From Thalassospira mesophila (GTDB lineage Bacteria; Pseudomonadota; Alphaproteobacteria; Rhodospirillales; Thalassospiraceae), in NCBI RefSeq assembly GCF_002115755.1, contig NZ_JFKA01000008.1, positions 1 to 64,000 on the forward strand: 64,000 bases of DNA, read 5' to 3'. A program made the translations under genes and the position numbers. This document shows positions 8,853 to 17,253 of the stretch, piece after piece (position 1 is the first letter of the stretch; every line of letters starts with the position of its first letter). The notes beneath the pieces were generated by a model that had not been told where the DNA came from, did not search any database, and saw nothing but the letters and a program-made list of their open reading frames with translations.

Positions 8853-9155
8853 TTAGCGGTCTTCGTCGTTATTTTCGACATGTTCTAGTACCTCGCCGAG
8901 ATCGTCATCGTCCTCGCCCAGATCAGAGGCGTCTTCGAGAAGATCGTCGTCGATATCGGTATCGACATCATCGTCGAGATCCGAAACATCTTCGATGTCG
9001 TCGTCCTGCTTTTTCGGTTTTGCCGCGGCCACCCGTTTGGGTTTGACGATCCCGTCTGCCGTGCCACATTTCGGGCAGACAACCGGTGTCCGGTTCAGGT
9101 CATAATATTTGGTGCCACATGCAAGGCAGTGACGTTTCTTACCGCGGGCTGACAT
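8853..9155 (-). CDS. TIGR02300-type acidic zinc-ribbon protein
   Basis: Small 100-residue protein. Two CxxC pairs (CLACGTKYYDL and CPKCG, residues 10-13 and 27-30) form a zinc ribbon. After a short basic segment the second half is almost all Asp and Glu with hydrophobic spacers. The N-terminus MSARGKKRHCLACGTKYYDL is characteristic of the TIGR02300 family, widespread in alphaproteobacteria and of unknown function. The gene commonly sits next to aroA and cmk in this group, as here, though in the opposite direction. The charge pattern suggests binding to a basic partner such as RNA polymerase or a ribosomal protein, but that is speculation. Confidence 0.9.
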   Translation of the reverse strand: MSARGKKRHCLACGTKYYDLNRTPVVCPKCGTADGIVKPKRVAAAKPKKQDDDIEDVSDLDDDVDTDIDDDLLEDASDLGEDDDDLGEVLEHVENNDEDR

Positions 9156-9552
9156 TACGGTAGACCCTCTTTAATACCAATTTTTTACAAAAGTGGGACG
9201 AAGGACTACGCCCTTCAATCTGAACGGCCCAATTGCCATCTTGTTACAGCCTTGTCAAAAGGAAATTGCACCTGTTTTAACAATGCGGGCCATCGTGATT
9301 ATCCACAGGCTGTTATGGGGCGATTTGTACGCGGTTAAATCCCAAGGGTGCTGGCCTGTTATGCATTCTGTATGCTAGAAAACGACCACAGGCGATTTTG
9401 CGTATTTTTACCCGGTTTTCACCGGGTCATTTTCGTGCAAATTGCCATTTTGGAAGTTTCTTTTATCAATTTTTATCAATAAGGTCCGGTTCCGGTATCG
9501 ATCAAGGTCTCGCCCCGGCGGTCCGGTTCGCAGCAAAATACAGGCAGTTCAG
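9156..9552. other. Intergenic region between TIGR02300 gene and aroA
   Basis: This 397-base divergent spacer is AT-richer than its surroundings. It holds a perfect DnaA-box match TTATCCACA at 9299-9307, a hairpin ACCCGGT-TTTC-ACCGGGT at 9410-9427 followed by CATTTTCG, and a tandem direct repeat TTTTATCAAT at 9461-9480. An in-frame extension of aroA to 9442 is possible but lacks conserved residues. No small gene is convincing. Confidence 0.6.
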
Positions 9553-10899
9553 ATGAGTTCAGCGCAAATCAAACGTCCCTTGCAATCAGCCAGATGCGGT
9601 GCCCTTGCGGGCGATGTGCGCGTGCCGGGTGATAAATCGATTTCGCATCGGTCCCTGATGTTTGGTGGCCTGGCCGAAGGCGAAACCCGCATTAACGGCC
9701 TGCTTGAAGGCGAAGACGTGCTGGCAACGGCTGATGCCATGCGCAAGCTGGGCGCGACCGTCACCCGCGACGAGGACGGCACATGGCATGTGCGCGGTGT
9801 GGGTGTTGGTGCGCTGCGCGAACCCGATTCCGTGATTGATATGGGTAATGCCGGAACGGGGATTCGTTTGTTGGCCGGGATTGTGGCGACCCACCCGATC
9901 ACCACGTTTTTTACCGGCGATGCGTCTTTATGCAAACGCCCGATGGGCCGCGTTGCCGACCCGCTGGCCGAATTTGGCGCAAAGTTCATTACCCGTGACC
10001 GCGGCCGCCCGCCAATGGCGGTGATTGGCACCGATGAAGCCCTTCCGGTGACCTACACCCTGCCGATGGCATCGGCCCAGGTAAAATCGGCTGTTTTGCT
10101 GGCCGGGTTAAACACGGCGGGCACCACCACCGTGATCGAGCCTAAACCGTCCCGCGATCATACCGAACGCATGTTGCGCCATTTTGGCGTCGATGTGGAT
10201 GTACAGATCAATGATGATGGCGGCCGCACCGTGAGCCTGACTGGCCCGTGCCAGATGACAGCGGCCGATATTGTGGTGCCGACAGACCCGTCTTCGGCGG
10301 CGTTTCCGCTGGTGGCGGCGTTGATCCATCCCGAATCGAACGTCACGATTCGCGATGTGTGCCTGAACCCGCTGCGCATTGGCCTGATCACCACCCTGAT
10401 CGAGATGGGCGGCGATATTACGATTACCAATGAACGCGAAGAAGCCGGGGAAACCATTGGCGATCTGGTTGTTACCGGTAAAAACCGCCTGAAGGGCATT
10501 GTGGTTCCGGGCGAACGTGCGCCCTCCATGATCGATGAATACCCGGTTTTGGCGGTGGCGGCGGCCTATGCCGAGGGCGAAACCCGGATGTGTGACCTTG
10601 AAGAATTGCGCGTCAAGGAATCGGACCGGTTGGCGGCGGTGGCGGCTGGTTTGGCGGCAAACGGCATTATTCACCGCATCGAAGGTGACGATTTGATTGT
10701 GACGGGCGGGGTTGTGCGGGGCGGCGGTATGGTGGAAACCCATCTGGATCACCGCATCGCCATGGCGTTTCTGGTCTTGGGGCTTGGTGCGGAGCAACCG
10801 GTAATGGTTGACGATGCGGCCCCGATTGCGACAAGCTTTCCGATCTTTGAACAACTGATGGCGGATTTGGGGACAAATTTTGCCCCGGTAAAATCCTGA
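9553..10899 (+). CDS. aroA: 5-enolpyruvylshikimate-3-phosphate synthase
   Basis: AroA transfers the enolpyruvyl group of PEP to shikimate 3-phosphate, the sixth step of chorismate synthesis, in the cytoplasm. From ATG 9553 it has 448 residues. Motifs visible: GDKSISHRSL (27-36, substrate lysine 28), GNAGTG (98-103), GDASLCKRPMGRV, PMASAQVKSAVLLAGLNT, RAPSMIDEYPVL, LRVKESDRL and ETHLDHRIAM. The wording of these blocks is close to class II enzymes such as the Agrobacterium CP4 protein, but the position that is alanine in CP4 is Gly101 here. The ATG was chosen because the family begins about 25 residues before the DKS motif. cmk follows 96 bases later and is probably co-transcribed. Confidence 0.96.
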   Translation: MSSAQIKRPLQSARCGALAGDVRVPGDKSISHRSLMFGGLAEGETRINGLLEGEDVLATADAMRKLGATVTRDEDGTWHVRGVGVGALREPDSVIDMGNAGTGIRLLAGIVATHPITTFFTGDASLCKRPMGRVADPLAEFGAKFITRDRGRPPMAVIGTDEALPVTYTLPMASAQVKSAVLLAGLNTAGTTTVIEPKPSRDHTERMLRHFGVDVDVQINDDGGRTVSLTGPCQMTAADIVVPTDPSSAAFPLVAALIHPESNVTIRDVCLNPLRIGLITTLIEMGGDITITNEREEAGETIGDLVVTGKNRLKGIVVPGERAPSMIDEYPVLAVAAAYAEGETRMCDLEELRVKESDRLAAVAAGLAANGIIHRIEGDDLIVTGGVVRGGGMVETHLDHRIAMAFLVLGLGAEQPVMVDDAAPIATSFPIFEQLMADLGTNFAPVKS

Positions 10900-10995
10900 C
10901 CATCGGGCTGTGACGGTTGAGGGCGGTTTTGCCGGTGTTTTTTGGCAGGGTCGGCTTTGTTTTTGTCATTATAAAAATCGGGATCGGAAACACGC

Positions 10996-11640
10996 ATGAT
11001 CATTGCTATTGATGGGCCGGCAGCATCCGGCAAGGGAACTTTGGCCCGCCGAGTCGCTGCCGCTATGGACTATGCCTATCTTGATACCGGCCTTTTATAC
11101 CGGGCAACCGGGGCAAAGGTGCTGGCAATGGGGGGCGATCCCGATGACGCCGCCGTGGCGGTTGACGCGGCGGAAAAACTGCAGCCCAAAGACCTTGAAA
11201 ACGAAAATTTGCGCGGCGAAGAAGTTGGCAATGCGGCATCACGGGTCGCGGCAATCCCGCAGGTTCGTGCGGTGTTGCTGGACTTTCAACGCCAGCTTGC
11301 AAAGACCCCGCCCGAGAATAAGCACGGGGCGGTTTTGGACGGGCGCGACATTGGTACGGTGGTGTGCCCCGAGGCCCCGATAAAGTTTTATTTGACCGCC
11401 AGCGTGACCGAACGGGCAAACCGACGGTTCAAACAGTTGCAGGAAAAAAATCCCGCTGCTATATACGAGCGCGTTCTCAACGAGCTTGAAGAACGGGACG
11501 CTCGCGACAGTGCCCGCGATGTTGCACCGCTGAAGATGGCAGACCACGCGATCCATATTGATACGGACCGTTTGAATGCCGACGCAGTGTACAACGCCGT
11601 TATGGCGCATATCCGCACCCATATGGGAACGGATGACTGA
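10996..11640 (+). CDS. cmk: (d)CMP kinase
   Basis: Cytidylate kinase phosphorylates CMP and dCMP with ATP. The 214-residue protein has the P-loop GPAASGKGT at residues 7-15, the CMP-binding segment YLDTGLLYRATG, DGRDIGTVV and a lid region with RANRRFKQLQEK. Length is normal. The aroA-cmk-rpsA order is widely conserved in proteobacteria. A strong hairpin follows, so rpsA is likely to have its own promoter. Confidence 0.96.
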   Translation: MIIAIDGPAASGKGTLARRVAAAMDYAYLDTGLLYRATGAKVLAMGGDPDDAAVAVDAAEKLQPKDLENENLRGEEVGNAASRVAAIPQVRAVLLDFQRQLAKTPPENKHGAVLDGRDIGTVVCPEAPIKFYLTASVTERANRRFKQLQEKNPAAIYERVLNELEERDARDSARDVAPLKMADHAIHIDTDRLNADAVYNAVMAHIRTHMGTDD

Positions 11641-11682
11641 TCGGGGGCTGTTTCAAACCGTCAGGCGATAGAACAAGGCTAT

Positions 11683-11711
11683 AAGGTGAACGACCCTGTC
11701 GTTCGCCTTTT
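11683..11711 (+). terminator. Intrinsic terminator after cmk
   Basis: An 11-bp stem (AAGGTGAACGA/TCGTTCGCCTT with one G-U pair) and a 5-nt loop, followed by TTCG. It separates cmk from rpsA. The run of T is short, so read-through may occur. Confidence 0.6.
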
Positions 11712-11851
11712 CGTGCATGTGAAATCCATTGGATTTGGCATGTGCCAGCCTGTTACACCGCTTGGCAAAACCCGCCGTGATTTTACGGCAAGACCATCGG
11801 ATACAACCGATTGGCCGGAATAGTGTCGATACTCGAAAGGAAGTCTGCTTA

Positions 11852-13555
11852 ATGGCAACCGCTGAAGAAGCACAATTTACCACCGGCGAAAGCTTCGCCG
11901 ATCTGCTGGCCGAAACCCTTGGTTCTGAAGACGAGGGATTTGTTGGCCGCGTGATGACCGGTACGGTCGTCAAGAAAACCGACGATGATGCCATCGTTGA
12001 CGTTGGTTTGAAATCTGAAGGCCGCGTACCGCTGAAAGAATTTGGTGCTGGTGAAGTCAGCATCGGTGACACCGTTGACGTTTACGTTGACCGTTACGAA
12101 AACAAGGACGGCCTGATCGTCCTGTCGCGTGAAAAAGCCCGTCGTGAAGAAGCCTGGGTCGAGCTGGAAAAACAGTTCAACGAAGGCAAGCGCGTCGATG
12201 GTACCATTTTCGGTCGCGTCAAGGGTGGTTTCACTGTTGATCTGTCAGGCGCCGTGGCATTCCTGCCGGGCAGCCAGGTTGACATCCGTCCGGTCCGTGA
12301 CGTTACCCCCTTGATGAACAACCCGCAGCCGTTCCAGATCCTGAAAATGGATCGTTCGCGCGGTAACATCGTGGTGTCGCGTCGTGCGGTTCTTGAAGAA
12401 ACCCGTGCAGAACAGCGTGCCGAGCTGATCCAGAACCTCCAGGAAGGTCAGGTTCTTGATGGCGTGGTTAAAAACATCACCGATTACGGCGCATTCGTCG
12501 ATCTCGGCGGCGTTGACGGCCTGCTGCACGTTACCGACATCGCCTGGAAGCGTATCAACCATCCGTCTGAAGCTCTTCAGATCGGCCAGACCGTCAAGGT
12601 TCAGGTTATCCGCTTCAACAGCGAAACCCAGCGTATTTCGCTTGGTATGAAACAGCTTGAAGCTGATCCGTGGGAAGGTGTCGAAGCCAAATACCCGGTC
12701 GGTTCCAAGTTTGAAGGCCGCGTTACCAACATCACCGATTACGGCGCATTCGTTGAGCTCGAAGCCGGTGTTGAAGGCCTGGTCCACGTTTCTGAAATGT
12801 CCTGGACCAAGAAAAATATCCACCCGGGCAAGATCGTTTCGACCTCGCAGGAAGTCGAAGTTATGGTCCTGGATGTTGACAGCCAGAAACGCCGCATTTC
12901 GCTTGGTCTCAAGCAGTGCACGTCCAATCCGTGGGATGCTTTCCTTGCCGCTCATCCGGTTGGCTCGGAAATCGAAGGCGAAGTCAAGAACATCACCGAA
13001 TTCGGTCTGTTCATTGGCTTGCTCGGCGGTATCGACGGTATGGCTCACCTGTCCGATCTCTCGTGGGATCGTCCGGGCGAAGAAGTCATCAAGGAATACA
13101 AGAAGGCCGACGTCGTCAAAGCCAAGGTTCTTGACGTTGATGTTGAAAAAGAACGTATCTCGCTGGGCATCAAACAGCTCAACGAAGATCCGTTCAAAGA
13201 AGCAGCTTCGGGCCTCAAGCGCGGCGAAACTGTTACCTGCGAAATCACCGAAACCAATGACGGCGGCATCGAAGTTTCCGTTGGCGACGGCGATCTCAAG
13301 GGCTTCATCCGCAAGGCTGAACTCGCACGTGATCGTTCGGACCAGCGTCCGGAACGTTTCGCTGTTGGCGAAAAGATCGACGCACGTGTCATCTCGGTTG
13401 ATCGTAACTCGCGTAAGGTTTCTCTCTCGGTCAAGGCTCTTGAAGTCGCTGACGAGAAGAAAGCAATGGCGGATTACGGTTCGGCTGACAGCGGCGCATC
13501 GCTTGGGGATATCCTCGGTGAAGCCCTGCGTAAAAAACAGCAGGACGCTGAATAA
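11852..13555 (+). CDS. rpsA: 30S ribosomal protein S1
   Basis: S1 binds mRNA at the 30S platform and helps initiation. The ATG at 11852 follows the strong ribosome site AAAGGAAG and gives 567 residues. Six S1/OB-fold repeats are visible; the central ones show the ITDYGAFVDL, ITDYGAFVEL and ITEFGLFIGL strand with the paired LLHVTDIAWK, LVHVSEMSW and MAHLSDLSW. Codon use is strongly biased toward C- and G-ended preferred codons, as expected for a highly expressed gene. A hairpin GCCGT-GATTTT-ACGGC at 11772-11787 lies in the leader. In other bacteria S1 represses its own mRNA; whether this leader does so is not shown. Confidence 0.97.
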   Translation: MATAEEAQFTTGESFADLLAETLGSEDEGFVGRVMTGTVVKKTDDDAIVDVGLKSEGRVPLKEFGAGEVSIGDTVDVYVDRYENKDGLIVLSREKARREEAWVELEKQFNEGKRVDGTIFGRVKGGFTVDLSGAVAFLPGSQVDIRPVRDVTPLMNNPQPFQILKMDRSRGNIVVSRRAVLEETRAEQRAELIQNLQEGQVLDGVVKNITDYGAFVDLGGVDGLLHVTDIAWKRINHPSEALQIGQTVKVQVIRFNSETQRISLGMKQLEADPWEGVEAKYPVGSKFEGRVTNITDYGAFVELEAGVEGLVHVSEMSWTKKNIHPGKIVSTSQEVEVMVLDVDSQKRRISLGLKQCTSNPWDAFLAAHPVGSEIEGEVKNITEFGLFIGLLGGIDGMAHLSDLSWDRPGEEVIKEYKKADVVKAKVLDVDVEKERISLGIKQLNEDPFKEAASGLKRGETVTCEITETNDGGIEVSVGDGDLKGFIRKAELARDRSDQRPERFAVGEKIDARVISVDRNSRKVSLSVKALEVADEKKAMADYGSADSGASLGDILGEALRKKQQDAE

Positions 13556-13883
13556 GCATCCAACGCTGAATAACTTGCCCTTCGGGGCGCAGAACGGGTC
13601 GTGCTTTGCACGGCCCGTTTTTGTTTGTGCGCAATATGATACGATGTGACGTAACGTATTGTGCTGAGCTGTATGTTTGCGTCGTCATCGCGCGAATTGT
13701 TGCCGGGTTTATGGATCAAACCGGGGCATGGCGGCGTTAACTGCTGTGGTTATCGCGCCCTTATATGTGGTTATCGGCGAAAATTATGCGCAGGCTGCTT
13801 TTTCTGCTTGCCAAGCGGGTGCAGAGAAACCATTTGAAAAGGCACAGTTTTTGTTTTTCTTTCAGTCAGGTAAGTAAACTTCA
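13556..13883 (+). other. Intergenic region between rpsA and sppA
   Basis: It holds the rpsA terminator (13593-13623) and, 150 bases on, two copies of TGTGGTTATCG at 13745-13755 and 13766-13776, spaced exactly 21 bases or two helical turns. No gene is recognised. The sppA promoter must lie in the second half. Confidence 0.6.
13593..13623 (+). terminator. rpsA intrinsic terminator
   Basis: A 12-bp GC-rich stem (AACGGGTCGTGC/GCACGGCCCGTT, one G-U) with a 3-nt loop TTT, followed by TTTTGTTTG. It lies 37 bases after the rpsA stop. A textbook intrinsic terminator. Confidence 0.9.
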
Positions 13884-14795
13884 ATGGCCCTTGATGCCGA
13901 TTTCATTCTTGACCGTCGCCGTCTGAAAAAATCGATCTTGCGGTGGCGCGTTCTGGCCGTTGTGGCAATCCTGATCGCGATTGTGGCGGGGCTTGCGCGA
14001 AGCGGCGTGTTTGCCGGGGGTTTTGGGCCCTATATCGCCGAAGTCACGGTAGAGGGCGTTATTGCCTCCGACCCGTTGATGCTGGCTGCCCTGGACAAGC
14101 TGGAGCATGACAAGGACGCCGTGGGCGTGATTGTCCATATCGACAGCCCCGGTGGCACCATGGTCGGCGGCGAGGAACTTTATGAAGCCTTGCGCCGGAT
14201 TGGTAAAACCCGGCCAATTGTTGCCGAAATGGGCACGGTTGCCGCATCGGGCGGATATATGACTGCGATCGCGGCGGATCACATTATTGCCCATCGCGGC
14301 ACGGTGACCGGATCGATCGGGGTTATTTTTCAGTCGATGAATGTGACAGCGGCCCTTGAAAAGCTGGGTGTCGAACCCGTTACAATTAAAAGTGCGCCGC
14401 TCAAGGCATCGCCAAATCCGTTCGAACCGACAACAGAAGAAGCCCGTAACGTTATGAAAGGCCTGATTTCTGACATGTTTAACGTGTTTGTCAGCATGGT
14501 TGCAGAACGTCGCGATATGACTGTCGAGCAGGTAACGACGCTGGCCGATGGCCGGGTTTATACCGGGCGGCAGGCTGTTGAAAACGGTTTGATTGACGAG
14601 ATCGGCGGACGACGCGAGGCTCTGCACTGGTTGGAACAGAAAAAAGGCATCGCAGCGGATACGCCGGTTGTGCCCATGGAGGTTGAAGATCCTGACAGCT
14701 CGATCATCATGGATCTGTTTAAGGGCAGTATCGGAAATATGCTGTCATCTGAGGGGCTTAAACTTGACGGGTTGCTAACTGTCTGGCACCCTTAA
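13884..14795 (+). CDS. sppA: Signal peptide peptidase SppA (short form)
   Basis: Membrane-anchored serine protease of the S49 family that degrades cleaved signal peptides. It has 303 residues, the short form like Bacillus SppA rather than the doubled E. coli type. Residues 21-40 form an N-terminal membrane anchor. The SPGG motif (88-91), VAASGGY with the predicted nucleophile Ser122, TGSIGVI (142-148) and IKSAPLK with the predicted general base Lys174 are present. It is upstream of ihfB, a neighbour arrangement shared by many alphaproteobacteria. Confidence 0.94.
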   Translation: MALDADFILDRRRLKKSILRWRVLAVVAILIAIVAGLARSGVFAGGFGPYIAEVTVEGVIASDPLMLAALDKLEHDKDAVGVIVHIDSPGGTMVGGEELYEALRRIGKTRPIVAEMGTVAASGGYMTAIAADHIIAHRGTVTGSIGVIFQSMNVTAALEKLGVEPVTIKSAPLKASPNPFEPTTEEARNVMKGLISDMFNVFVSMVAERRDMTVEQVTTLADGRVYTGRQAVENGLIDEIGGRREALHWLEQKKGIAADTPVVPMEVEDPDSSIIMDLFKGSIGNMLSSEGLKLDGLLTVWHP

Positions 14796-14873
14796 AGAAA
14801 GCGCCGACTTTCCAAGCGTGAACCAAAGGTTGATACCCAACAACTGCGTAACCGAACTGGATGGGGCTTGAAT

Positions 14874-15149
14874 ATGACGAAATCAGAACTGATCGCCCGG
14901 TTGGCCGAATTGAACCCGCACCTTTACCAGCGGGACGTTGAGCGGATTGTCGCCACCATTTTCGACGAGATCACCGAAGCGCTGGCGCGCGGTGACCGGG
15001 TCGAATTGCGTGGTTTTGGCGCTTTTTCGGTTAAGGATCGTGAATCGCGTGTCGGGCGCAACCCGCGCACTGGCGAGGCCGTCCCCGTGAGCGAGAAAAA
15101 AGTGCCCTATTTCAAAACCGGTAAACAGCTGCGCGAACGGTTGAACTAA
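14874..15149 (+). CDS. ihfB: Integration host factor subunit beta
   Basis: DNA-bending nucleoid protein that pairs with IhfA. The 91-residue chain starts [14 protein letters not shown] and has [11 protein letters not shown] and the minor-groove arm [12 protein letters not shown] with the intercalating proline. Length matches the family. The in-frame TTG two codons upstream is ignored because MTKSEL is the standard family start. Confidence 0.96.
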   Translation: MTKSELIARLAELNPHLYQRDVERIVATIFDEITEALARGDRVELRGFGAFSVKDRESRVGRNPRTGEAVPVSEKKVPYFKTGKQLRERLN

Positions 15150-15693
15150 AACCGGCTTTAGGCACAAAGTCCGGAAAGGGGGCGCGCCCGTTTTTAACAA
15201 ACGGGCCGTGCCAACGTCGTCCTGCCTTGTTTTTTGTTTGGCAATGGCCGGGGGCCGGGCGGCTTCTTTGCGGGTTGGCTTTTTGCTTTGGTGTGAACGA
15301 CTCGTGCGAGTTTGCGGCACCGTAAGGGGGGATTCTCCGTAAAAATCCGCTGCCGCGCATATTGGCCGGTCTGGCCTAGGCCTTGTTTGCTTTGTTTGTC
15401 TCGTCTGTTTCTGGTTCCGGGGTTTGTGCCGTCCTGGTTCTGACTGGTCCGGGTTCGGACGGAGGACGGGCCTGAAACGGGTTACCTTACCCTCAGCGAT
15501 TAACCAAACCGGGGGCCGAGGCCTGTGCCATTGTTGCGCACGGGATGTAATTTCCCCGGCGGTCGGCAAACATGCCGCCCGTCTTTAGGGGCGATATGAT
15601 GATATAAAGAACCGGTCAGATTGCCGGTTGCGATGCCGGGCTGGTCTGCCACAGGGCAGAACGACGTCCGACATCGGAAAGCAGGAGGTTGCG
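15150..15693. other. Long non-coding gap between ihfB and the lapA-like gene
   Basis: This 544-base stretch contains no recognisable protein. A hairpin at 15181-15212 (core CCCGTTT-TTAAC-AAACGGG, extended by GGCGCG/CGTGCC) may end ihfB transcription but lacks a T-tract. The rest has T-rich runs such as TTGTTTGCTTTGTTTGTC and several GC-rich hairpins near 15555-15645. Reading frames on the minus strand look like chance openings. A promoter for the lapA-like gene should lie near its right end. Confidence 0.55.
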
Positions 15694-16080
15694 TTGCGCG
15701 TTCTTTACTGGATCATTGCCATTCCGTTGATGATTCTGATCATTGTTTTTGCGGTTGCCAATCGTCAGGCATCCACCCTGTCATTGTGGCCGCTGCCCTT
15801 TGAAATGGACCTGCCGCTTTTTGTGCCGGTTCTGGGCGCGCTGTTGCTGGGGTTACTGATCGGTTTGTTGTTTGAATGGTTACTGACCGGCAAACATCGC
15901 CGGGCCAATCGCAAAATGGCCTCGGAACTGGCCCGTATTCGCCGTGCGCAGGAAGCTGCGCGCGAAGAAGAACGCGCCGCCATTGCCAGCCAGAAATCAC
16001 CGGGCTTGCCGCCTGCGGTAAATGCACAATCGACAGCAGACAAAACCAATATGGCCCCGGTTCAACCTGCCGGGGTGTGA
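15694..16080 (+). CDS. LapA-domain (DUF1049) membrane protein
   Basis: From TTG 15694 the product has 128 residues. The TTG is 5 bases after a perfect AGGAGG, which decides the start. Two membrane spans (about residues 5-22 and 42-62) flank a short loop containing NRQASTLSLWPLPFEMDLPL, the LapA/YciS-type pattern. A basic coiled-coil tail (residues 65-100) faces the cytoplasm and ends in a disordered stretch. In E. coli the homologue LapA works with LapB in LPS assembly control; here no lapB is adjacent. The ihfB-lapA-pyrF order is common in alphaproteobacteria. Confidence 0.85.
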   Translation: MRVLYWIIAIPLMILIIVFAVANRQASTLSLWPLPFEMDLPLFVPVLGALLLGLLIGLLFEWLLTGKHRRANRKMASELARIRRAQEAAREEERAAIASQKSPGLPPAVNAQSTADKTNMAPVQPAGV

Positions 16081-16144
16081 TCTGCCCCCTTGGGTGGGGC
16101 GATAAACCACAGGGTTTTCGCAGGGCGATCAAAAACGAATCGAA

Positions 16145-16177
16145 GGCGGTTTGCTCTCACAGGCAACCGTCTTTTTT
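16145..16177 (+). terminator. Intrinsic terminator after the lapA-like gene
   Basis: Stem GGCGGTTTGC paired with GCAACCGTC (one bulged T, one G-U), 8-nt loop, followed directly by six T. It lies 65 bases after the lapA-like stop. Confidence 0.75.
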
Positions 16178-16330
16178 CGTTCGGGCCGATTTTGTGCCAT
16201 GGGCAGGGCCAAAAGGAATGGTTTTTAAGTGCCGAATCGACTAAAGCCTGTGTCACCCGATGCGAGCGACGTGCCGGTGGGCCGGTTTTCATGCTTTGTC
16301 GGGGTTCGTTTGGTCAGTTTTTGGTCGCAG

Positions 16331-16360
16331 GGCGCATCTTTTGTTAAAGATGTGCCGTTT
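16331..16360 (+). terminator. Second intrinsic terminator upstream of pyrF
   Basis: An 11-bp stem GGCGCATCTTT/AAAGATGTGCC (one G-U) with loop TGTT, followed by GTTTTG. It lies 119 bases before pyrF, so it could attenuate pyrF or end a small RNA transcribed from the 16178-16330 segment. Confidence 0.6.
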
Positions 16361-16478
16361 TGTGCGCCCGGATGTCGCCATTGGGCCCTGCCTTATGCCG
16401 TGACCGTAAAAGTTCACACCCGCATTTCCGGCATCATCGCCATCGGCCAAACAACATGTTAGCCAACCGGAGGATGCC

Positions 16479-17210
16479 ATGACCGCCCAGAATTCACAGA
16501 TTGCTGCGAAGGACCGCATTTTTTGCGCCGTCGATACCACCGATCTGGATCATGCGATTGATCTGGCCAAAAAGTTATCGGCTGTTATTGGCGGGGTGAA
16601 ACTGGGCAAAGAGTTTTTTGCCGCCCATGGCCCACAGGGTGTGCGTGCCGTTGCTGCCATGGGCATGCCGGTTTTTCTTGATGTCAAATATCACGACATT
16701 CCCAACACGGTTGCCGGGGCCATTCGCGCGGTTACGCCGCTTGGCCTTAAAATGGTTAATGTACATGCCGCGGGCGGGCGCGAAATGATGAAACGCGCCG
16801 GTGAAGCCGCGCGCGAAGCCGCCGACAAAGCCGGTGTTGCCGCGCCCTGGGTGATTGCCGTAACGATTTTAACCAGTCTGGATCAAAACGACCTCGACGA
16901 GATCGGTTTGCGTGGCCCGCTTAGCGAACGGGTGGTGAAAATGGCCGAACTGAGCCAAAAATCCGGTCTGGATGGTGTTGTCTGCTCCGCTCAGGAAATT
17001 GAACCGGTGCGTGCCGCCTGCGGCCCCGATTTTAAACTGATCACGCCTGGTATTCGCCCGGCATGGGCCAGCAGTGATGACCAGAAACGCATCGTTACCC
17101 CGCATGATGCCGTTGCCCGTGGATCGGATATTTTAGTAATTGGCCGCCCGATTACCAGGGCCGATGACCCTGTTGCTGCCGCACAGCGCATTGTTGCCGA
17201 ACTGTCCTGA
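16479..17210 (+). CDS. pyrF: Orotidine 5'-phosphate decarboxylase
   Basis: PyrF converts OMP to UMP, the last step of de novo pyrimidine synthesis. The protein has 243 residues. Motifs: FCAVDTTDLDHA near the N-terminus, KLGKEFF, the catalytic block FLDVKYHDIPNTV, VNVHAAGG, VCSAQEI and the phosphate-binding ITPGIRP and VIGRPIT segments. The ribosome site GGAGGAT is 6 bases before the ATG. A phosphoribosylanthranilate isomerase gene, often next in this group, is not here. Confidence 0.96.
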   Translation: MTAQNSQIAAKDRIFCAVDTTDLDHAIDLAKKLSAVIGGVKLGKEFFAAHGPQGVRAVAAMGMPVFLDVKYHDIPNTVAGAIRAVTPLGLKMVNVHAAGGREMMKRAGEAAREAADKAGVAAPWVIAVTILTSLDQNDLDEIGLRGPLSERVVKMAELSQKSGLDGVVCSAQEIEPVRAACGPDFKLITPGIRPAWASSDDQKRIVTPHDAVARGSDILVIGRPITRADDPVAAAQRIVAELS

Positions 17211-17253
17211 TCCCAAGGTACCAGCGAAATGACACTGATAACGCAGGCCCGCA

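Larger units (their letters stand above)
16081..16478 (+). other. Intergenic region between lapA-like gene and pyrF with two intrinsic terminators
   Basis: Two terminator-like hairpins are listed separately (16145-16177 and 16331-16360). The 150 bases between them contain no start codon with a good ribosome site and could be a short transcript or the pyrF leader. A normal ribosome site (GGAGGATGCC) precedes pyrF. Confidence 0.55.

Noticed and set aside
12245-13048. Minus-strand open frame of 267 codons opposite rpsA
   Set aside because: Arises from the strong codon bias of rpsA; the predicted protein is low complexity in Asn, Phe and Asp with no motifs.
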